A DNA stretch of 64,000 bases from Bradyrhizobium sediminis (GCF_018736085.1 NZ_CP076134.1:2800501-2864500); one strand, 5' to 3'. Positions 10,012-18,464 are shown, counted from the stretch's first letter. The notes: generated by a model not told the origin, from the letters alone. Numbers and translations are program-made.

Positions 10012-10710
10012 ATGGAGCAGGAGGCAGAAGATGTACCGGTCGTTTATCTCCACGAGATAAAGCGCCAGTACACCCAAGGCACCGAGACCTTGACCATTCT
10101 CAACGGCGCCAAGCTTGCGCTGTGGGCGGGGCAGTCGGTCGCGCTGGTGGCGCCGTCGGGCGCCGGCAAATCGACGCTGTTGCATATCGCGGGCCTCCTG
10201 GAGACCCCCGACGACGGCGAGGTTTATATCGGCGGCGCGCCGACCTCGCAATTGTCGGACATCGAGCGAACCCTGATCCGCCGCACCGACATCGGCTTCG
10301 TCTATCAGTCGCACCGGCTGCTGCCGGAGTTCTCCGCGCTCGAAAACGTCATGCTGCCGCAGATGATCCGCGGCCTGAAGCGCGCCGAGACCGTCAAGCG
10401 CGCCACCGAAATCCTCGCTTATCTCGGCCTCGGCGAGCGCATCAAGCACCGGCCGGCGGAATTGTCGGGCGGCGAGCAGCAGCGGGTGGCGATCGCGCGC
10501 GCGGTCGCCAATGCGCCGCGCGTGCTGTTCGCCGATGAGCCGACCGGCAACCTCGATCCCCATACCGCCGACCACGTGTTCGGAGCGATGATGCAGCTCG
10601 TCAAGGCGACGCGCGTCGCGATGCTGATCGTGACCCACAATATGGAGCTGGCCAGCCGCATGGACCGCCGCGTGTCGCTCGAAGAGGGCCAGGTCGTCGA
10701 GCTCGACTAG
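10012..10710 (+). CDS. lolD: Lipoprotein-releasing ABC transporter ATPase LolD
   Basis: 232 residues. The ATG at 10012 follows GAGGGCGAG and is preferred to a GTG at 9961 inside lolC. Walker A is APSGAGKST (residues 47-55), the Q-loop region [18 protein letters not shown], the ABC signature LSGGEQQR, and Walker [13 protein letters not shown]. It is the ATPase for the LolC/E permease, whose stop lies 7 bases upstream, so the two are one transcription unit. Confidence 0.95.
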   Translation: MEQEAEDVPVVYLHEIKRQYTQGTETLTILNGAKLALWAGQSVALVAPSGAGKSTLLHIAGLLETPDDGEVYIGGAPTSQLSDIERTLIRRTDIGFVYQSHRLLPEFSALENVMLPQMIRGLKRAETVKRATEILAYLGLGERIKHRPAELSGGEQQRVAIARAVANAPRVLFADEPTGNLDPHTADHVFGAMMQLVKATRVAMLIVTHNMELASRMDRRVSLEEGQVVELD

Positions 10711-10963
10711 CCTGAGGGCTGGGCACGGCGTCCCCCCGGCGGTGCAGGGCGGCCTTGACAAAAAACGCGAAAACGACCCCATGCACAGTAAGGTGGACCC
10801 CCGCTCGCAGCACTCGTGCTGCGCTGCGTCAGGGGCACTGGCTCAATCGGAACCGGCTCCGGGCCGGGTCGCCGTCATCCTGCAATAACGGCTTGAACCG
10901 CTCCCCTCCAGGCAGGCATAGATAGGGCATGCAGAATTCCATCGGACCATCATCGCCGCGGTC
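10711..10963. other. Intergenic stretch after lolD, no gene recognised
   Basis: There is no convincing coding sequence. A TTGACA hexamer at 10753-10758 could be a -35 element for the small frame downstream, but no good -10 is visible at the right distance. The rest is GC-rich spacer. Confidence 0.4.
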
Positions 10964-11128
10964 GTGATCAGCGTGGCGCTCTTCGTCCTGTTCCGGTGGG
11001 AACTGGTCGCCGCGGGCGCCGGCATGGCCACCAACGGCGTTTACCGGCTGGATCGCTGGACCGGGGCGATCGTCGCCTGCGGTCAGCGCGCCAACCCGCC
11101 GGTCACGCTGGACTGCGAGCCGAAATAG
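10964..11128 (+). CDS. Possible small single-helix membrane protein
   Basis: From a GTG at 10964 there are 54 codons: a hydrophobic helix (VISVALFVLFRW, start to about residue 14), a short loop, and a compact tail with YRLDRWTG, two Cys and a terminal CEPK. The composition and the YRLDRWTG pattern look like real protein. However, no ATG is available in this frame before the stop at 10919-10921, although an ATG at 10929 opens another frame. The gene may use GTG, or may have lost its N-terminus through a frameshift. No function is recognised. Confidence 0.4.
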   Translation: MISVALFVLFRWELVAAGAGMATNGVYRLDRWTGAIVACGQRANPPVTLDCEPK

Positions 11129-11280
11129 CCCGCGGGAGGCGGCAGAACCGCCGAGGCGGTCCAGGGCCGGTGCCGGATCAATCTCGGAATTAACCACGGG
11201 GCTCACTTCCCAAACTGCCCCACTATCTCCCCTTGACTGGGAATTATATACTTGACACCACAAGGCCCGACATATAGTAA

Positions 11281-12240
11281 ATGGGCATCGAAACCGGATC
11301 GAACGCCATGCCCGCCGCAAAGAAGCCTTCAGTGTCCAAGTTCAGCGCTCCCCATTTCCAGACCGTCGAAGCCGCCAGAGAGTATCTGGAAGCCCTTCGC
11401 TGGGGCGCTGAGCGCGTTTGCCCGCATTGCGGCACCGTGTACGCCTCGTTCGCCACCAAGAAGCCCGGCGTGTACCGCTGCCAGTCCAAGGGCTGCCGTA
11501 AGGATTTCAGCGTCACCACCAAGAGTGTCATGGAGTCGAGCCATATCAAGCTGAACGTATGGCTTCAGGCGTTCTTCCTGATGGCGTCCAGCAAGAAGGG
11601 CATGAGCAGCCATCAGCTTCATCGGGCGCTCGGCATTACATACAAATCGGCTTGGTTCCTGACCCATCGTATTCGCGAAGCAATGCGCGCTGGCGGCTTG
11701 CTGGCCCCGATGGGATCAGGCGGCGCCCAGGTCGAAGCTGACGAAACCTATTTCGGTCATCTCGACGGACAGCCCAAGAAGGGCCGTCGCGGAACGTCCA
11801 ACATGAACACCATCGTTACTTTGGTCGAGCGCGGCGGCTCTGCCCGCAGCTTCCACGTTGACGGAAACCGCATTGCGGATATCGCCCCGATCTTGCGCGC
11901 CAACCTAAGCCGCGAAGCCAAGCTGATGACTGACGAACACGGGTCCTACAAAGAGGTAGGCCGCGAGTTCGCGAGCCATGACACCGTGAACCACAGCCGG
12001 GACGAATACGTTCGCGGCGATGCCTACACCAACACCGTCGAAGGCTACTATTCGATCTTCAAGCGCGGCATGAAGGGCGTCTATCAGCATTGCGCTGAGA
12101 AGCACCTGCACCGCTACCTGTCAGAGTTTGACTTCCGTTACTCGAGCCGCGTTGCGCTCGGCGTCAACGATGGGGAACGTGCGGATCTTGCCATCAAGGG
12201 TGCAGCTGGCAAGCGTCTCACGTATCGTCAAGCTAACTGA
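11281..12240 (+). CDS. IS1595-family transposase (ISXO2-like DDE/DD-N type)
   Basis: 319 residues. An N-terminal zinc ribbon (CPHCG about residue 57 and CQSKGC about 80) is followed by an HTH region and the ISXO2-like catalytic domain beginning with VEADETYFG. Further conserved blocks are LMTDEHGSY and NTVEGYYSIFKRGMKGVYQH. A TTGACA inside the terminal repeat (11252-11257) and TATAGT at 11273-11278 form a likely promoter. Because the -10 touches ATG 11281, translation may really start at ATG 11308. All recognised motifs are intact, so the element is probably active. Confidence 0.93.
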   Translation: MGIETGSNAMPAAKKPSVSKFSAPHFQTVEAAREYLEALRWGAERVCPHCGTVYASFATKKPGVYRCQSKGCRKDFSVTTKSVMESSHIKLNVWLQAFFLMASSKKGMSSHQLHRALGITYKSAWFLTHRIREAMRAGGLLAPMGSGGAQVEADETYFGHLDGQPKKGRRGTSNMNTIVTLVERGGSARSFHVDGNRIADIAPILRANLSREAKLMTDEHGSYKEVGREFASHDTVNHSRDEYVRGDAYTNTVEGYYSIFKRGMKGVYQHCAEKHLHRYLSEFDFRYSSRVALGVNDGERADLAIKGAAGKRLTYRQAN

Positions 12241-12365
12241 GCCTGACTTTAAGCGGCTGTGCCGGCGCTTCCTGCGTTGGCGAGCCCGGCTGAAGAAGCC
12301 AAAACCTCGATTCGTCAAATACTGGCGGACGCGCTAAAGTTGTCCTCAGACTATGGGGAGGGCTT

Positions 12366-12683
12366 ATGAGCACGGTTGGGAACCATCTGGCCAAGGCCGC
12401 AGAGGACGCCGCTAATAGTGCGCAAGAACGCATAGCGAGCTTTGATCGGCAACTTGCTGATATCGAGAAAAAGAAGGCTGATATAGAGGCGAACCGCGCG
12501 GCGTTGCGCGGTTCGCTTCAGCGCCTTGCAAATTTTCCGGTCAAGAGCGGGGCTAATTATCTTTGCCCCCTCTGTTGGGTCGATGAGGGGAAAATGTCCC
12601 CTCTCGCGCCTGTCGCAAGCGACAACCGAGATGATATTTTCCGTTGCAGGATGTGCCATTATGAAGCCGTGATTCCGGGTTGA
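12366..12683 (+). CDS. IS passenger: coiled-coil plus zinc-ribbon protein
   Basis: 105 residues. The N-terminal two-thirds is a predicted coiled coil, rich in Ala, Glu and Lys (about 8-55). The C-terminal third has two Cys pairs, CPLCW (about residue 68) and CRMCH (about residue 95), consistent with a zinc ribbon. It lies inside the IS1595 element downstream of the transposase, on the same strand. I recognise no function; DNA binding or regulation of the element is a guess. Confidence 0.65.
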   Translation: MSTVGNHLAKAAEDAANSAQERIASFDRQLADIEKKKADIEANRAALRGSLQRLANFPVKSGANYLCPLCWVDEGKMSPLAPVASDNRDDIFRCRMCHYEAVIPG

Positions 12684-12692
12684 CTCATAAAA

Positions 12693-12716
12693 AAACCCGG
12701 CTCACTTGCCGGGTTT
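12693..12716. terminator. Bidirectional rho-independent terminator inside the IS
   Basis: A 9-bp perfect stem (AAACCCGGC / GCCGGGTTT) with a 6-base loop. It has an A-run on the left and a T-run on the right, so it can work in both directions. It lies between the convergent 105-residue and 51-residue genes and includes the stop of the latter. Confidence 0.8.
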
Positions 12717-12857
12717 GTTCGTCGATTTCTTCGCCGCTTTCTTCGCCTTGGGTTTTTCCTTCAGCGGCTTGTGAGGCGTGTTCATTGCGCCTTTGAGCGC
12801 GGCCTCAAAGCGGGCCGTCGCCTCTTTCGCACTATAGTTTTCATCCGGCTTTTTCAT
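12702..12857 (-). CDS. IS passenger: small basic protein
   Basis: 51 residues from the ATG at 12857. It has an acidic/Ala helix followed by a strongly Lys-rich tail (KPKAKKAAKKSTNKPGK), suggesting nucleic-acid contact or a disordered tail. It is divergent from the next passenger gene, with only 13 bases between the two start codons, so the two share a tiny control region. The ENYSAKEATARFEAALKG pattern resembles small conserved rhizobial proteins of unknown function. An antitoxin role is conceivable but unsupported. Confidence 0.55.
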   Translation of the reverse strand: MKKPDENYSAKEATARFEAALKGAMNTPHKPLKEKPKAKKAAKKSTNKPGK

Positions 12858-12870
12858 CGGGGATACCAGA

Positions 12871-13425
12871 ATGAGAAAATTGCCACATGCAGCCATCCCG
12901 GCCGCCATGTTTCCCATTATCACCGACCTGCCTCCCTCCGTCTATGAGGGGATTGGCAAAGTTGTTTCGGCTCACGCGTTTCTTGAAACGCAGGTCACGG
13001 AGTTACTGTTTGAGCTTTCAAAAATCGACTACCCGATAGGTAGGGTCACACTGAAGTACCAAGCAGCCAGCGAGCGATTCAAAACCGTGAAGAAACTTTT
13101 GGTACTGCACGGCTTCAGCCCACCAGAGCTAAACTTGAACGAGCTTTTCAAACAAATCGAAACATGCTGCCGAGTGCGAGACGAGCTATCCCATGGGGTT
13201 TGGGTGCAAACCCCACAGGGTAAATTGGCGCTTCGCTTGACCAAGGGCGATTACGAAACTGAGGACGGCATAGCCGACCGATCATTTATCCCGCAAGCCA
13301 ATGAAATCCCAGATACCCACTATGACCAGGCTCGGAATATCATCCTGCTTACGGCCAACGCTGTTGCCCGCCTGAAGGCGGAATCTACCGCCTTTCTGAA
13401 AGGGCAGCACGCAGCAGCCGAATAA
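12871..13425 (+). CDS. IS passenger: helical protein with a HEPN-like RX4H motif
   Basis: 184 residues, mostly helical. Residues 34-60 (VSAHAFLETQVTELLFEL) and a later segment with VRDELSHGVW (about 107-116) resemble the helical-bundle proteins in which an R-X4-6-H motif near a conserved helix marks HEPN-type ribonucleases; here R-DELS-H. The match is short and no homologue could be searched, so the enzyme activity is unproven. It is cargo of the IS1595 element and divergent from the 51-residue basic protein. ATG at 12871 is the first Met; 12907 is an alternative. Confidence 0.65.
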   Translation: MRKLPHAAIPAAMFPIITDLPPSVYEGIGKVVSAHAFLETQVTELLFELSKIDYPIGRVTLKYQAASERFKTVKKLLVLHGFSPPELNLNELFKQIETCCRVRDELSHGVWVQTPQGKLALRLTKGDYETEDGIADRSFIPQANEIPDTHYDQARNIILLTANAVARLKAESTAFLKGQHAAAE

Positions 13426-13579
13426 CCGTTTGTTCGGTCGAATAGTCCTCTGGATCGTAACCCATGAACACTTCAACCCCAGCCTGAATCATGGCCGGGG
13501 TGATTTCGATATCGGGCGCGCCAGCTTCCCCGTTACCGGGGCCGCTCGCCTTAACTATATCGTGGGGCTGTGGTGTCAA
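13385..13579 (-). CDS. IS passenger: small acidic conserved protein at the right IS end
   Basis: About 64 residues from a TTG at 13579, which sits within the terminal repeat behind the G-run of the IS end. An ATG at 13621 lies outside the element. The C-terminal half (EITPAMIQAGVEVFMGYDPEDYSTE then VIRLLRAAL) has the look of a small rhizobial protein of unknown function. It overlaps the 3' end of the RX4H gene by 41 bases, convergently. No function is recognised. Confidence 0.5.
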   Translation of the reverse strand: MTPQPHDIVKASGPGNGEAGAPDIEITPAMIQAGVEVFMGYDPEDYSTEQTVIRLLRAALSERR

Positions 13580-13604
13580 GTATATAATCCCCCCTTGACT
13601 TCGA

Positions 13605-13637
13605 GAACAAAAAAGGAACAATGTTCCTCATATGTTC
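13605..13637 (+). promoter_or_regulatory. Tandem LexA (SOS) boxes upstream of the 32-residue peptide gene
   Basis: Two perfect alphaproteobacterial LexA boxes face each other: GAAC-N7-GAAC at 13605-13619 and GTTC-N7-GTTC at 13623-13637, three bases apart. The second has the same spacing and half-sites as the box in front of lexA in this window (47006-47020). A TTGACT at 13595-13600 may serve as the -35. The boxes end 18 bases before the peptide start codon, so LexA would repress it directly. Confidence 0.85.
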
Positions 13638-13655
13638 TTCTATTAGGAGTCGGGC

Positions 13656-13754
13656 ATGTTGAAGACATTCGTGGAAGAAGCGGCGGCGCTGGCGTCGATC
13701 ACGCTGTTTGTCGGGATGATCGCGGTCTGGGCGCAGCTGATTCCCCAGCTCTGA
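13656..13754 (+). CDS. SOS-controlled 32-residue single-helix membrane peptide
   Basis: ATG at 13656 with AGGAG seven bases upstream, 32 codons, TGA. The start MLKTFVEEAAALAS is a short amphipathic lead. A hydrophobic helix (about residues 12-30, SITLFVGMIAVWAQLI) follows, with a tiny tail and no signal cleavage site. Two LexA boxes directly precede it. Length, topology and control resemble SOS-induced membrane peptides such as Caulobacter SidA (29 residues, division inhibitor) and E. coli TisB. Sequence homology to either is not established. It sits between lolD and dnaE1 and is too short for most gene finders. Confidence 0.72.
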   Translation: MLKTFVEEAAALASITLFVGMIAVWAQLIPQL

Positions 13755-13937
13755 GCGTTCGGGGACATGGCCGACACCCGTTCGGGGACATCGCGGCCAC
13801 CCTGGGGAAAAGCCGGACAGCCGACTGGAAGGGGGCCTTCTGCGTGGACACGTCCGGGCTGAGGCATCACCATTGCGGGGCGAGTCGGCCTTTGAGGGCG
13901 GACCGTCCCCCTCACGCCAGTTGATCGCTTGACCACC

Positions 13938-16900
13938 ATGACCTCAAGACCGTCGGCAACAATGTCCAATGCCGGATTTGTCCATCTCCACGTCCATTCC
14001 GCCTATTCGCTGCTGAAGGGGTCGATCAAGATCCAGAAGCTCGGCGAACTGGCGAAGGCGGACCGCCAGCCGGCGCTGGCGCTCACCGACACCGACAACA
14101 TGTTCGGGGCGCTGGAATTCTCCGACAAGATGGCCGGCTACGGCATCCAGCCGATCATCGGCTGTGAGTTGGCGGTCGATTTCGGCGACCAGGACCCGAA
14201 CGCACGCAATGCGCTTGCCGCAGGACCATCGCGGATCGTGTTGCTGGCGGCGCGCGAGCGCGGCTATCGCAGCCTGATGCGGCTGAACTCGCGGGCGTTC
14301 CTGGAGACCCCGATCCATCAGGCCCCGCACATCAAGTTCGAATGGCTGCAGGACGACGCCGAGGACCTGATCGCGTTGACCGGCGGTCCCGACGGCCCGA
14401 TCTCGCTGGCGCTCGGCGCCGATCATGCCGCACTGGCGGCCACCCGCTGCGACCGGCTGGCGAGCCTGTTCGGTGACCGGCTCTACGTCGAATTGCAGCG
14501 CCACGGCATCGACAAGGAGCGCCGCACCGAGGCCGGCCTGATCGATCTGGCCTACGCCAAGGGCCTGCCGCTGGTCGCGACCAACGAGCCGTATTTCGCG
14601 GCCACCGACGACTATGAGGCCCATGACGCGCTTTTGTGCATCGCGGGCGGGCGGCTGATTGCCGAGACCGATCGCGATCAGCTCACCCCGGACCACCGCT
14701 TCAAGACCCGCGCCGAAATGGCGGTGCTGTTCGCCGATATTCCGGAAGCGCTGGCATCGACCGTCGAGATCGCCGAGCGCTGTTCGTTCCGCCCCAGGAC
14801 GCGCAAGCCGATTCTGCCGCGCTTCACCGTCGGCGCGAGTTCGAACGCCGCCGAAGCGGAGAGCGAGGAGGCGGCCGAGCTGCGCCGTCAGGCCGAGCAG
14901 GGCCTCGGCAACCGGCTCAAGGTTCACGGCCTCGCGCCGGGCCAGACCGAGGAAAGCTATCGCGCCCGGCTCGCCTTCGAGCTCGATGTCATCACCCGCA
15001 TGAACTATGCGGGCTACTTCCTGATCGTTTCCGACTTCATCAAATGGGCGAAGTCCGAGGGCATTCCGGTCGGACCGGGCCGCGGCTCGGGCGCGGGCTC
15101 GCTGGTCGCCTATGCCCTGACCATCACCGATCTCGATCCGATCCGGTTCGGGCTCTTGTTCGAGCGCTTCCTCAATCCGGAGCGCGTGTCGATGCCCGAC
15201 TTCGACATCGACTTCTGCCAGGATCGGCGCGGCGAGGTCATCGACTATGTTCAGCGCCGTTACGGCCGCGATCAGGTCGCCCAGATCATCACCTTCGGCA
15301 CGCTGCAGGCGCGCGGTGTGCTGCGCGACGTCGGGCGCGTGCTGCAGATGCCCTATGGGCAGGTCGACAAGCTGACGAAACTGGTGCCGCAAAATCCCGC
15401 AGCGCCGGTGACGCTGGCAGCGGCGATTGCCAGCGAGCCGAAGCTGCAGGCGTTCCGCGACGAGGACCCGGTGGTGGCGCGCGCCTTCGACATCGCGCAG
15501 CGATTGGAGGGGCTGACCCGGCACGCTTCCACCCACGCCGCGGGCATCGTGATATCGGACCGGCCCCTCAGCGAACTGGTGCCGCTCTACCGCGATCCGA
15601 AATCCGACATGCCGGTGACCCAGTTCAACATGAAATGGGTCGAACCCGCAGGGCTGGTGAAGTTCGACTTCCTCGGCCTGAAGACGCTGACGGTGCTCGA
15701 CGTCGCCGTGAAGCTGCTGAAGCAGCGCGGCGTCGAGGTCGATCTCGCAACCCTCCCGCTCGACGACGCCAAGAGCTACCAGATGCTGGCGCGCGGCGAC
15801 GTGGTCGGCGTGTTCCAGGTTGAAAGTCAGGGCATGCGGCGGGCGCTGGTCGACATGCGGCCCGACCGTTTCGAGGACATCATTGCGCTGGTGGCGCTCT
15901 ACCGCCCGGGTCCGATGGCGAACATCCCGACCTATTGCGCGCGCAAGCACGGCGACGAAGAGCCGGAATACCTTCACCCGATGCTCGAGCCGATCCTGAA
16001 GGAGACTTTCGGCGTCATCATCTACCAGGAACAGGTGATGCAGATCGCGCAGGTCATGGCCGGCTATTCGCTCGGCGACGCCGACCTGCTGCGCCGCGCG
16101 ATGGGCAAGAAGATCCGCTCGGAGATGGAACAGCAGCGCGCGATCTTCGTCGCCGGCGCGATGAAGAACAACGTGACGAAAGGCCAGGCCGACACCATCT
16201 TCGAACTGCTCGCGAAGTTCGCCGATTACGGCTTCAACAAGAGCCACGCCGCCGCCTACGCGCTGGTGTCGTATCATACCGCCTACATGAAGGCGCATTA
16301 CCCGGTCGAATTCCTGGCGGCGTCGATGACGCTCGATCTCTCCAACACCGACAAGCTCAGCGAGTTTCGCGCCGAAGCGCAGCGGCTCGGCATCAAGGTC
16401 GAGGCGCCCTCGGTCAATCGCTCCGGCGCCACCTTCGAGGTCAGCGACGGCACCATCTATTACGCGCTCGCGGGCCTGAAGGGCGTCGGCCACCAGGCGG
16501 TCGAACTGATCGTGGAAGCGCGCAAGGACGGCCTGTTCACCTCGCTGGCCGATTTTGCCGCGCGGGTGAATCCGCGCGCGATCAACAAGCGCGTGATCGA
16601 GAGCCTGGCTGCGGCCGGCGCCTTCGATGCGCTGGATTCCAATCGCGCGCGGGTGTTCGCGGGCGCGGAGGCGATCCTTAGCGCGTGCCAGCGCAGCCAC
16701 GAGGCTGCGACCATGGGGCAGAACGACATGTTCGGAGGTGCCGCCGACGCGCCGACCATCATGCTGCCGCAGATCGAACCCTGGCTGCCGGCCGAACGGC
16801 TGCGGCGCGAATACGACGCGATCGGCTTCTTCCTCTCGGGCCATCCGCTCGACGACTACGCCATGGTGTTGAAGCGGCTGCGGGTGCAGTCCTGGGCGGA

Positions 16901-17474
16901 ATTTTCCCGCGCGGTGAAAACCGGCGCCACCGCGGGCAAGGTTGCCGCCACCGTGGTGTCGCGCATGGAGCGGCGGACCAAGACCGGCAACAAGATGGGC
17001 ATCATGGGCCTGTCGGATCCGACCGGCCATTTCGAAGCCGTGCTGTTTTCCGAGGGGCTCGCGCAGTATCGCGACGTGCTGGAGCCGGGGGCTGCGGTGC
17101 TGCTGCAGCTCGGCGCCGAGCTGCAGGGCGAAGACGTGCGGGCGAGGGTGCTTCATGCCGAGCCGCTCGACGCCGCCGCGGCCAAGACCCAGAAGGGTCT
17201 TCGCATTTTCGTCCGCGATGCGCGGCCGCTCGAATCCATCGCCAGGCGGCTGCAGATGCCCGAGGCCGCGCCGCCGGGCGGACCGGCCCGTGGCCTTCAG
17301 GCCAAACCGGCTCCCGCGCCCGCGGGTGGGGCCGACGGCGATGTCTCGCTGGTCATGATGCTCGACCTCGAAACCGAGGTGGAAATGAAGCTTCCCGGCC
17401 GTTTCAAGGTCTCGCCGCAGATCGCCGGCGCGATCAAGGCGGTTTCGGGCGTGGTGGACGTGCAGCAGCTGTAG
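13938..17474 (+). CDS. dnaE: DNA polymerase III alpha subunit, replicative type
   Basis: About 1,178 residues. An N-terminal PHP domain (GFVHLHVHSAYSLLKG), the polymerase core with catalytic Asp residues in MPDFDIDFCQ (about residue 420), GPGRGSGAGSLVAYAL, a helix-hairpin-helix region (SHAAAYALVSYHTAYMKAHYP) and a C-terminal OB fold (about 980-1060). This is the DnaE1 replicase, not the error-prone DnaE2. ATG 13962 (MSNAGFVHLH) is an equally good or better start. None of 13929, 13938 and 13962 has a strong ribosome site. The gene follows the SOS peptide by 183 bases. Confidence 0.95.
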   Translation: MTSRPSATMSNAGFVHLHVHSAYSLLKGSIKIQKLGELAKADRQPALALTDTDNMFGALEFSDKMAGYGIQPIIGCELAVDFGDQDPNARNALAAGPSRIVLLAARERGYRSLMRLNSRAFLETPIHQAPHIKFEWLQDDAEDLIALTGGPDGPISLALGADHAALAATRCDRLASLFGDRLYVELQRHGIDKERRTEAGLIDLAYAKGLPLVATNEPYFAATDDYEAHDALLCIAGGRLIAETDRDQLTPDHRFKTRAEMAVLFADIPEALASTVEIAERCSFRPRTRKPILPRFTVGASSNAAEAESEEAAELRRQAEQGLGNRLKVHGLAPGQTEESYRARLAFELDVITRMNYAGYFLIVSDFIKWAKSEGIPVGPGRGSGAGSLVAYALTITDLDPIRFGLLFERFLNPERVSMPDFDIDFCQDRRGEVIDYVQRRYGRDQVAQIITFGTLQARGVLRDVGRVLQMPYGQVDKLTKLVPQNPAAPVTLAAAIASEPKLQAFRDEDPVVARAFDIAQRLEGLTRHASTHAAGIVISDRPLSELVPLYRDPKSDMPVTQFNMKWVEPAGLVKFDFLGLKTLTVLDVAVKLLKQRGVEVDLATLPLDDAKSYQMLARGDVVGVFQVESQGMRRALVDMRPDRFEDIIALVALYRPGPMANIPTYCARKHGDEEPEYLHPMLEPILKETFGVIIYQEQVMQIAQVMAGYSLGDADLLRRAMGKKIRSEMEQQRAIFVAGAMKNNVTKGQADTIFELLAKFADYGFNKSHAAAYALVSYHTAYMKAHYPVEFLAASMTLDLSNTDKLSEFRAEAQRLGIKVEAPSVNRSGATFEVSDGTIYYALAGLKGVGHQAVELIVEARKDGLFTSLADFAARVNPRAINKRVIESLAAAGAFDALDSNRARVFAGAEAILSACQRSHEAATMGQNDMFGGAADAPTIMLPQIEPWLPAERLRREYDAIGFFLSGHPLDDYAMVLKRLRVQSWAEFSRAVKTGATAGKVAATVVSRMERRTKTGNKMGIMGLSDPTGHFEAVLFSEGLAQYRDVLEPGAAVLLQLGAELQGEDVRARVLHAEPLDAAAAKTQKGLRIFVRDARPLESIARRLQMPEAAPPGGPARGLQAKPAPAPAGGADGDVSLVMMLDLETEVEMKLPGRFKVSPQIAGAIKAVSGVVDVQQL

Positions 17475-17519
17475 GCGGGCGAGGCGGCGGCCGGACGGCG
17501 TTCGATCAAGGAGCTGACG

Positions 17520-18464
17520 ATGGATCCCGCGCAGGTGATCGAGCAATTGGCCGTTCCGGGGCGTTTGCCGGTCGAGGCGATCCGCGCCGCCCAAGCCAAT
17601 CGCGAGACGATGGTTCCCGTCTTCCTGCGCACGATCGATGATTTCCTGGAGTTGAAAGGGCCGGTCGATCCCAACGCGCTGTTCTTCATTTTTCATCTGC
17701 TCGGCGAGTGGCGCGAGAAATCGGCATATTGGCCATTGGCCGTTTTCCTGCGGTTGCCGCCCGACGTCCTCGATACGATCCTTGGCGATTGCATCACCGA
17801 GACGAGCCATCGCGTGATGGCGGCCGTTTTCGACGGCGACCCCGCACCGCTCTATGACATCATTCGGGATCCGGAAGCCGACGAGTTCGTTCGCGCCAAG
17901 ATGTGCCAGACGATAGCCATGCTGACGCGGCGAGGCGAACTGCGGCGCGATGCGACGGCGGCTTTCCTGCGCGATTGCTTTGCGCAACTCGAGCCGCAGC
18001 AGGACTGCTACGTCTGGAGTGGCTGGCTCGACGCGGTGGCTTGGCTCGGATTGAACGAGCTGAAGCCTCTGGTGCAACAGGCCTTTCTGCGCGGATCGAT
18101 CGATCCGATGTGGCTCAAATTCAAGGATTTCGAGGAGGACCTGCAATATTCGGTCGACCATCCCGATGCCGAGCCGCTCAACGCGGATGGAGATCTCACT
18201 CTCTTCGGCGAAACGGTCGCGGAAATGTCGGGGTGGGCCGGTTTCCAGCCAAAGGCGGCGGGCAACGCCACGTCCGATTGGGGGCGGCCGGCTTACCTTG
18301 GGATGCCGCACCGCGATCCGTTGCGAAAGGTTGGACGCAACGATCCCTGTCCCTGCGGCAGCGGAAAGAAATTCAAGAAATGCTGCCTGACATCGGCTTC
18401 CGCCCCGCTGTCCGAAGACGCCCCTCCCTGGGAGGCTACCGCACCGTATATCCGGGATCGTTAG
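17520..18464 (+). CDS. DUF1186-like protein with C-terminal SEC-C zinc motif
   Basis: 314 residues. The body is an Ala/Leu/Asp-rich helical repeat-like fold (about 1-240), consistent with DUF1186. Near the C-terminus there is a SEC-C motif ([18 protein letters not shown], about residues 278-295), the Cys/His-type zinc motif found at the end of SecA and in many stand-alone proteins. A strong AAGGAG precedes the ATG. It follows dnaE by 45 bases, so co-transcription is possible. Its role is unknown. Confidence 0.75.
   Translation: MDPAQVIEQLAVPGRLPVEAIRAAQANRETMVPVFLRTIDDFLELKGPVDPNALFFIFHLLGEWREKSAYWPLAVFLRLPPDVLDTILGDCITETSHRVMAAVFDGDPAPLYDIIRDPEADEFVRAKMCQTIAMLTRRGELRRDATAAFLRDCFAQLEPQQDCYVWSGWLDAVAWLGLNELKPLVQQAFLRGSIDPMWLKFKDFEEDLQYSVDHPDAEPLNADGDLTLFGETVAEMSGWAGFQPKAAGNATSDWGRPAYLGMPHRDPLRKVGRNDPCPCGSGKKFKKCCLTSASAPLSEDAPPWEATAPYIRDR

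Larger units (their letters stand above)
11239..13592 (+). mobile_element. Complete IS1595-family element with passenger genes
   Basis: 2,354 bp. The left end (11239-11262) and right end (13569-13592, read on the minus strand) match at 23 of 24 bases, both reading GGG(A/G)ATTATATACTTGACAC and on through CACA. The element is bracketed by a perfect 8-bp target duplication CCTTGACT at 11231-11238 and 13593-13600; 8 bp is the size expected for IS1595. It carries an ISXO2-type transposase gene and four further candidate genes. The near-identical ends and intact duplication suggest recent insertion. IS1595 elements with passenger genes are known. Confidence 0.93.

Noticed and set aside
13616..13626. 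GAACAATGTTC as an independent palindromic operator
   Set aside because: Its half-sites are the inner halves of the two flanking seven-spaced LexA boxes, which explain it better.
13757..13790. Two CGTTCGGGGACAT copies 21 bases apart, considered as operator or start of an array
   Set aside because: Only two copies, no third, and no gene or hairpin relation; probably a chance local duplication.
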